DNA of 21,472 nucleotides. Source: an alpha proteobacterium 3107. Lineage in GTDB: Bacteria; Pseudomonadota; Alphaproteobacteria; Rhodobacterales; Rhodobacteraceae. The DNA is taken from assembly GCA_001483205.1 (NCBI GenBank), contig JPPB01000121.1, forward strand, positions 1-21,472. The letters run 5' to 3'. The notes below the pieces were generated by a model, which worked only from the letters and a program-made list of their open reading frames with translations, did not search any database and had not been told where the DNA came from. Below, in pieces: positions 16,512 to 21,472 of the stretch (the stretch's first letter is position 1; each line of letters opens with the position of its first letter). A program made the position numbers and the translations under genes.

Positions 16512-17443
16512 CGCTTGCGCTTTCCGCTGCTCTGCGCGACGCGCTGGAAAAGTGGCTGGCGACGCGCGGGGCTGTCCATGGCCTTGCCGCCAACACGGTG
16601 GCGGCCTATCGCGCCGACCTTTTGTCGCATCTGGCCTTCATGGTTGCGCATCTGGGCGAAGGCGGCGGGGTGCGGGTGCTGCGCGCGGTGCGCATTGCCG
16701 ACATGCGGGCGTGGATGGCCCATGAGCGCGCGCATCAGGTTTCGGGGCGGTCACTGGCGCGGAAACTGTCGGCGGTGAAGAATTTTTATCGCTGGCTGTC
16801 AGAGCGGGAGGGGTTCGACGCAACCGCCATCCTGTCGATACGCGCGCCGAAAGCGCCGGAGAAACTGCCCCGGCCACTGGAGGCCGATGCCGCCATGGCC
16901 ATCATCGACACCGCCGGAGAGATCGCGCGTGAAGACTGGATCAGCGCGCGGGACATGGCGGTGCTGACGCTGCTTTATGGCTGCGGGCTGCGCATATCCG
17001 AGGCGCTGTCGCTGAATATGGCCGATGCGCCCCTGCCGGATACCCTGCGCATCACGGGCAAGGGCGGCAAGACCCGGCTTGTTCCGGTGATTGCGCCTGC
17101 GCGCGACGTGGTGGACCGGTATGCGGCGCTGATGCCGTTTGCGCGCGAGGCCGATGCGCCCCTGTTCCGGGGCAAGCGCGGCGGGCGTCTGAGTGCGCGG
17201 CAGGCGCAGAAGGTGATGGAGCAGGGCCGCCTGATGCTGGGATTGCCGAAAAGCGCGACGCCGCACGCTCTGCGCCACTCTTTTGCGACGCATCTGCTGA
17301 ACGCGGGCGGGGATTTGCGGGCGATACAGGATTTGCTGGGCCATGTCAGCCTGGCCACCACCCAGGGTTATACCGCTGTCGATCAGGTCAGCCTGATGGA
17401 GGTTTATGACCGGACCCACCCGAGGGCAGGCGCGGGCAGTTGA
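16508..17443 (+). CDS. xerC: Tyrosine recombinase XerC
   Basis: XerC, with XerD, resolves chromosome dimers at dif near the terminus during division. The 311-residue protein has an N-terminal SAM-like core-binding domain (about residues 8-110) and a catalytic domain. Catalytic residues are visible in order: Arg162 (GCGLRISEA), a Lys in GKGGK (185-188), His253 and Arg256 (HALRHSF), His279 (LLGHVS) and the nucleophile Tyr288 (TTQGYTAVD). All six expected positions are intact, so it should be active. The start is GTG inside the DUF484 stop. The conserved DUF484-xerC pairing and the presence of housekeeping genes on both sides argue for XerC rather than a mobile-element integrase. Confidence 0.93.
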   Translation: MTLALSAALRDALEKWLATRGAVHGLAANTVAAYRADLLSHLAFMVAHLGEGGGVRVLRAVRIADMRAWMAHERAHQVSGRSLARKLSAVKNFYRWLSEREGFDATAILSIRAPKAPEKLPRPLEADAAMAIIDTAGEIAREDWISARDMAVLTLLYGCGLRISEALSLNMADAPLPDTLRITGKGGKTRLVPVIAPARDVVDRYAALMPFAREADAPLFRGKRGGRLSARQAQKVMEQGRLMLGLPKSATPHALRHSFATHLLNAGGDLRAIQDLLGHVSLATTQGYTAVDQVSLMEVYDRTHPRAGAGS

Positions 17444-17525
17444 ACATACAGGCCGAAGCCCCGTGTCCCGGACAGCCCGCGCAATGACATTTGCACTCCG
17501 CGACAAATTCCTGCATGACGTTTCG

Positions 17526-18230
17526 ATGACGGATCGTTTCAAGGCGCTCTGCGTCCATTTTCTGACCGCGACCGGGGCCGTGTTCGCCATGCTGGCGATG
17601 CTGGCAGCGGTCGAGGCGAAATGGAGCCTGATGTTCCTGTGGCTGGTGGTTGCCTTTGCCGTGGACGGGATAGACGGCCCGCTGGCCCGCAAATATCATG
17701 TCAAGAAGAATGCGCCGGTCTATGATGGTGTGCTTCTGGACCTGATCATCGACTATCTGACCTATGTGTTCGTGCCCGCCTATGCGCTGTTCAAGTCGGG
17801 GTTGCTGACCGGCTGGACCGGCTGGCTGGCGATCATCGTTATCACCTATGCCAGCGCCCTGTATTTCGCCGATACCCGGATGAAGACCAGGGACAATTCT
17901 TTTTCCGGCTTTCCCGGATGCTGGAACATGCTGGTGCTGGTGCTGTTCGCCACCACACCCAATCACTGGGTGATTCTGGCGATTGTCTGCCTGACGGCGG
18001 TGACGATGTTCCTGCCGCTGAAATTCATCCATCCGGTGCGCACCGCCCGGTGGCGGATGGTCTCGCTGCCGGTGACGGCGCTGTGGACGGGGTTTGCGGC
18101 CTGGGCGGCCTGGGTCGATTTTCACCCGCAAAGCTGGGCCTTGTGGGGGCTGATCGCCACCTCGGTCTATCTGATGGGCGCAGGCGTGGCGCAACAGATC
18201 ATCCCTGAACGCCGGGGCCTTCGGACCTGA
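17526..18230 (+). CDS. pcs: Phosphatidylcholine synthase
   Basis: This enzyme condenses choline with CDP-diacylglycerol to make phosphatidylcholine and CMP in the inner membrane, a one-step route found in rhizobia, roseobacters and some pathogens. From ATG 17526 it has 234 residues and about eight hydrophobic segments. The CDP-alcohol transferase motif is D50-G51-x2-A54-R55, then G68-x3-D72-x3-D76. The 12-residue spacing between Arg and Gly matches bacterial Pcs. Further Pcs-typical segments are VHFLTATG, NSFSGFPGCWNM and FLPLKFIHPVRT. No strong ribosome binding site precedes this ATG. Alternatives are ATG 17484 (248 residues) and ATG 17406, which overlaps xerC and does have a GGAGG just upstream. 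I prefer 17526 because it gives the family-typical N-terminus. Confidence 0.88.
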   Translation: MTDRFKALCVHFLTATGAVFAMLAMLAAVEAKWSLMFLWLVVAFAVDGIDGPLARKYHVKKNAPVYDGVLLDLIIDYLTYVFVPAYALFKSGLLTGWTGWLAIIVITYASALYFADTRMKTRDNSFSGFPGCWNMLVLVLFATTPNHWVILAIVCLTAVTMFLPLKFIHPVRTARWRMVSLPVTALWTGFAAWAAWVDFHPQSWALWGLIATSVYLMGAGVAQQIIPERRGLRT

Positions 18231-18241
18231 AACGTTTTTAT
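18204..18241 (+). terminator. Possible weak terminator after pcs
   Basis: Around the pcs stop codon an AACG/CGTT pairing encloses a G-C rich part with a TTCG turn, directly followed by TTTTTA (18235-18240). The inner stem has mismatches, so this is only a weak match to an intrinsic terminator. It lies where one is expected between convergent genes. Confidence 0.3.
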
Positions 18242-18243
18242 CT

Positions 18244-18283
18244 GCTGGCGGAGTGTCAGGCCCCGGTCTCAGTTTCCGCCAGC
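18244..18283. repeat. Inverted repeat spanning the ileS stop codon
   Basis: GCTGGCGGA (18244-18252) and TCCGCCAGC (18275-18283) are perfect 9-bp complements separated by 22 bases. The second arm lies inside the last codons of ileS and the first arm lies past its stop. No U-run follows in the ileS direction, so it is more likely an mRNA 3' end structure than a canonical terminator. Confidence 0.4.
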
Positions 18284-21204
18284 GCCCCATCACAGCGCGC
18301 ACAGGTTCCGGGGTGCGCATGGCGGCCCACATCGGCGAGGATTTTCCAACAGCGCAGACACTTGCCGCCCTCAGCGGCCTCAAACACCACGCCAACACCA
18401 TCGACCTCCGGCAGACGAAATGCCTCTGCCGGGCTCGGGTCACCGGTCAGCACAATGCCGGACGTGATGCAGACATCGGCAAAATCCACCGTCTTCAGGG
18501 CGGCGAGCACCCCCCCGTCCCGCACATGAACCACCGGCGCGGCCTCCAGCGATGCGCCGATCACCTTGTCGGCCCGCTGCACCTCCAGCGCGGCGGTCAC
18601 CACCCTGCGGACGCGCCGAACAGCGGCCCATTTCGCCGCCAGCGCCTCATCCAGCCACCCGGCGGGCGTCTCCGGCATATCCGTCAGGTGAACCGAACTC
18701 TCCGGCCCCGGATTGCGCTCCAGCCACACCTCTTCCATGGTGAACACCAGGATCGGGGCCAGCCAGGCGATCAGACGGTGATAGATCAGATCAAGCACCG
18801 TTCTTGCCGCCCGGCGGCGGGCGCTGTCCCCGTCGCAATACAGCGCATCTTTGCGAATGTCGAAATAGAAGCTCGACAGATCGACGGTGGCGAAGGTGAA
18901 AACCGCCTGAAACACACCCTGAAAATCATATTTTTCATAGCCCGTGCGCACGATGCGATCAAGCTCGGCCAGCCGGTGCAGCACCCAGCGCTCCAGCTCT
19001 GGCATCGCCGCCGGGTCCGTGCGGTCGGCTTCGGTGAAATGGGCCAGTGACCCGAGGATGAAACGCATGGTATTGCGCAGGCGGCGATACCCGTCTGCCG
19101 CGCCTTTCAGAATCTCATTCCCGATTCTCATATCGGCGGTGTAGTCCGACTGTGCAACCCACAGCCGCAGGATGTCGGCCCCGTATTGCTTCACCACCTG
19201 ATCGGGCGCGATGGTGTTACCCAGCGATTTCGACATCTTGTTGCCCTTGCCGTCAAGGGTGAAACCATGGGTCAGAACCGCGCGATAGGGCGCCCGCCCC
19301 CGCGTCCCGCAGGCTTGCAGCATCGAGGAATGGAACCAGCCGCGATGCTGATCGGTGCCTTCGAGGTAGAGATCGGCCAGACCATCCGCAGAGCCATCCT
19401 CACGGTCGCGCAGAACAAAGGCGTGGGTAGAGCCGGAATCGAACCACACATCCAGAATATCGAACACCTGATCATAATCGTCGGGATCAAGCGCTGCCCC
19501 GGTCCGGGGGTCGGCAATCCCTGACAGAAACCGCTCCTTCGCGCCCTCTGCATACCAGGCATCCGCGCCCTCGGCCCCGAACACCCGGACGATGCGCGCG
19601 TTGACGGCCTCATTGCGCAGCAGATAGTCGGCATCGGACGGCTGCGCGCCCTTGCGGGTGAAACAGGTAAGTGGCACGCCCCAGGCCCGTTGACGCGAGA
19701 GCACCCAGTCCGGGCGCGCCTCGATCATCGAATGCAGCCGGTTGCGGCCGGTGCGCGGGGTCCACTCCACCAGCCTGTCGATTGAGGCGAGCGCGCGCTC
19801 CCGGATCGTTCGGCCATAATCGTCCTGATCATCCCCGACTTCGCGGTCAATGGCGGCGAACCATTGCGGGGTGCTGCGAAAGATGATCGGCGCTTTCGAC
19901 CGCCAGCTATGGGGGTAGGAATGGGTCACCTGCCCGCGCGCGACCAGACCGCCCGCCTCTGTCAGCCTGTCGATGACAGCGGCGTTGGCCCCGCCTTCGC
20001 GCCCCCTGCGGTCAAAGACCCGAAGCCCGGCAAAAAACGGCACATGGGGCAGAAACTCGGACTCCTCGCCCACATTGTCGGTCATCCGGTCGGCCCAGCC
20101 ACGACTTGCGAAGGCCTCGTAATCATCCGCCCCGTGGCTGGGCGCGGTATGCACGAAACCCGTCCCGGCCTCATCGGTCACATGATCGCCATCAATCATC
20201 GGCACCTCGTAATTCCAGAAGCCGCCCGCACCGGGAAGGCCGCGCAAGGGATGCGCAAGGATCATGCCGTCAAATTCGGACGCGGCGACATCGCGCAGCC
20301 GGGTGAAGGCCGTCACCCGTGCCGCCTCCAGCGCTGCCCCGGCCAGCGTGTCGGCAAACAGAAATAGGGCACCCGGCTTTGTCAGGCTTTCCTCCCCGGT
20401 CGCGTCAACCCGGTAAAGCCCGTAAGAGATTGACCGGTTAAAGGCGACCGCCTTGTTCGAGGGGATCGTCCAGGGTGTCGTCGTCCAGATGACAACGCCC
20501 GCATCCGCCAGATCGCCCTGCCCGTTGGTGATGGCGAACCTGACCCAGATCGTATGACTGCGGTGGTCGTGATATTCTATCTCTGCCTCGGCCAGTGCGG
20601 TCTTTTCCACCGGCGACCACATCACCGGTTTGGCCCCGCGATACAGCGTGCCGTTCATCAGGAACTTCATAAATTCCTCGGAAATCACCTGCTCGGCGTG
20701 GAAATCCATAGTCAGATAGGGCTTGTCCCACGCGCCGGTGATCCCAAGGCGGCGAAATTCCTCGCGCTGGATGTCGATCCAGCCTTCGGCAAACTTCCGG
20801 CACTCCTGCCGGAAATCAATGGTGTCAACCTCGTCCTTGCTGCGGCCTGCGCTGCGATAGCGTTCCTCGATCTTCCATTCGATGGGCAGGCCGTGACAGT
20901 CCCAGCCGGGGATATAGCGCGCGTCCCGGCCCATCATCTGTTGGCTGCGCACCACCATGTCTTTCAGGATCTTGTTCAGTGCGTGGCCGATATGCAGGTG
21001 ACCGTTGGCATAGGGCGGGCCGTCATGGAGCGTGAACGGCGCGCGCCCCGCCGCCCGGTCGCGTAGGCGGTCATAGATGCCGATGTGTTGCCAGCGGTCG
21101 AGCCAGCCCGGTTCGCGTTTCGGCAGTCCCGCGCGCATCGGAAAGCCGGTTCGGGGCAGATTCAGGGTGTCTTTGTAGTCGGGGGCGGGCGTGTCGGCGC
21201 ACAT
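18256..21204 (-). CDS. ileS: Isoleucyl-tRNA synthetase
   Basis: This enzyme charges tRNA-Ile with isoleucine and edits misactivated valine. It is 982 residues, normal for the alphaproteobacterial type. The start MCADTPAPDYKDTLNLPRTG is characteristic of Rhodobacterales IleS. The class I signatures are HIGH (residues 71-74, in NGHLHIGHALNK) and KMSKS (656-660). The editing domain is marked by VVIWTTTPWTIPSNKAVAFN. A C-terminal zinc finger with C949, C952, C968 and C971 (CLRCW then CARC) is complete. GAGGA lies ten bases before the ATG. It converges with pcs on the 3' side and is divergent from recO. No truncation is seen. Confidence 0.97.
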   Translation of the reverse strand: MCADTPAPDYKDTLNLPRTGFPMRAGLPKREPGWLDRWQHIGIYDRLRDRAAGRAPFTLHDGPPYANGHLHIGHALNKILKDMVVRSQQMMGRDARYIPGWDCHGLPIEWKIEERYRSAGRSKDEVDTIDFRQECRKFAEGWIDIQREEFRRLGITGAWDKPYLTMDFHAEQVISEEFMKFLMNGTLYRGAKPVMWSPVEKTALAEAEIEYHDHRSHTIWVRFAITNGQGDLADAGVVIWTTTPWTIPSNKAVAFNRSISYGLYRVDATGEESLTKPGALFLFADTLAGAALEAARVTAFTRLRDVAASEFDGMILAHPLRGLPGAGGFWNYEVPMIDGDHVTDEAGTGFVHTAPSHGADDYEAFASRGWADRMTDNVGEESEFLPHVPFFAGLRVFDRRGREGGANAAVIDRLTEAGGLVARGQVTHSYPHSWRSKAPIIFRSTPQWFAAIDREVGDDQDDYGRTIRERALASIDRLVEWTPRTGRNRLHSMIEARPDWVLSRQRAWGVPLTCFTRKGAQPSDADYLLRNEAVNARIVRVFGAEGADAWYAEGAKERFLSGIADPRTGAALDPDDYDQVFDILDVWFDSGSTHAFVLRDREDGSADGLADLYLEGTDQHRGWFHSSMLQACGTRGRAPYRAVLTHGFTLDGKGNKMSKSLGNTIAPDQVVKQYGADILRLWVAQSDYTADMRIGNEILKGAADGYRRLRNTMRFILGSLAHFTEADRTDPAAMPELERWVLHRLAELDRIVRTGYEKYDFQGVFQAVFTFATVDLSSFYFDIRKDALYCDGDSARRRAARTVLDLIYHRLIAWLAPILVFTMEEVWLERNPGPESSVHLTDMPETPAGWLDEALAAKWAAVRRVRRVVTAALEVQRADKVIGASLEAAPVVHVRDGGVLAALKTVDFADVCITSGIVLTGDPSPAEAFRLPEVDGVGVVFEAAEGGKCLRCWKILADVGRHAHPGTCARCDGALAETETGA

Positions 21205-21297
21205 GCGGGGGTGATCCTCGAAGGGGGCGTGATACTTGGGGCGGGGTGTGATACTCGGCAGACGGCCCCATGCGTGGTGTCCCGACGGCTCCGATCC

Positions 21298-21351
21298 TCA
21301 GAGCGCCGGGCAGGTAATTCGCAGAATGATCGTGGCACGGCGGGTCATCAT
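21298..21351 (-). CDS. Hypothetical 17-codon leader ORF upstream of ileS
   Basis: The ORF reads MMTRRATIILRITCPAL then stop, with three Ile codons in 17. Its first ATG coincides with the transcription start expected from the -10 box (21358-21363), so the message would be leaderless, with no ribosome binding site. It ends 93 bases before ileS. This may be chance, but a short Ile-containing peptide ahead of ileS could sense Ile-tRNA charging. I see no obvious terminator/antiterminator pair after it. Confidence 0.25.
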   Translation of the reverse strand: MMTRRATIILRITCPAL

Positions 21352-21357
21352 GGCCGG

Positions 21358-21386
21358 GTTATAGGCGCGGGGGCGGGCGGCGTAAA
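21358..21386 (-). promoter_or_regulatory. Promoter of ileS
   Basis: On the minus strand TTTACG (21381-21386, four of six) and TATAAC (21358-21363, five of six) are exactly 17 bases apart. Transcription would start near 21351, giving ileS a leader of about 147 nt. Confidence 0.5.
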
Positions 21387-21440
21387 GGCGCATATGGCCG
21401 CCCCCCTTGCGGCCAAATATCCCCGCCGTAGGATCGGCCC

Positions 21441-21472
21441 ATGGAATGGCGCGACGAAGGGGCGATTCTGGC
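21441..21472 (+). CDS. recO: DNA repair protein RecO, N-terminal fragment (cut by window edge)
   Basis: Only ten full codons are visible: MEWRDEGAIL. This matches the usual start of alphaproteobacterial RecO (M-E-W-R-D-E-G-x-L/I-L), a recombination mediator that loads RecA with RecR. The ATG is preceded by a modest AGGATCGG site (21430-21437). It is divergent from ileS, with 236 bases between the two start codons. The call rests on a very short match, so it is probable and not certain. Confidence 0.65.
   Translation, partial: MEWRDEGAIL

Noticed and set aside
16508..17443. Tyrosine recombinase as a sign of an integrated mobile element
   Set aside because: It is coupled to DUF484 in the conserved housekeeping arrangement of xerC. 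There are no attachment-site repeats, excisionase or phage genes, and the adjacent genes are core.

Overview
The window looks like a piece of chromosome from an alphaproteobacterium, most likely order Rhodobacterales. The reasons are high GC content, an F0 ATP-synthase operon (I-a-c-b'-b) separated from the F1 genes, a phosphatidylcholine synthase of the rhizobial/roseobacter type, DUF484-xerC coupling, TRAP transporters, and the characteristic N-terminus of IleS. I see no insertion sequences, phage genes or CRISPR, and no gene whose composition stands out as foreign.

Layout. Positions 1-3118 (minus strand) hold the str operon, read rpsL, rpsG, fusA, tuf (tuf cut by the window edge). A good sigma-70 promoter at 3380-3408 drives it through a leader of about 255 nt that carries three hairpins sharing one 10-base word. 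Positions 3409-3678 are a GC-rich gap with hairpins and no gene. Positions 3679-4899 (minus) encode an old-yellow-enzyme-type flavin oxidoreductase, followed by tRNA-Gly(CCC) at 5003-5076 (minus) and dtd (plus), which removes D-amino acids from mischarged tRNA.

Positions 5718-11833 are the most distinctive part and the best candidate for an uncharacterised system. A LysR-type regulator is divergent from a tight plus-strand operon: TRAP binding protein (dctP), dctQ, dctM, and a 715-residue protein related to the large (beta) subunit of N,N-dimethylformamidase. No small subunit is present. The likely logic is that the regulator senses a compound, the TRAP system imports it, and the amidase-like enzyme hydrolyses a C-N bond in it. 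The substrate is unknown.

Positions 11990-12871 encode an EamA-type drug/metabolite transporter. Positions 12962-15662 are the F0 operon atpI-atpB-atpE-b'-atpF with its own promoter. Positions 15804-17443 are DUF484-xerC, coupled by a 4-base overlap, followed by pcs (phosphatidylcholine synthase). ileS (18256-21204, minus) converges on pcs and has a promoter that would start transcription at the ATG of a tiny isoleucine-containing ORF. The first codons of recO run off the right edge on the plus strand.
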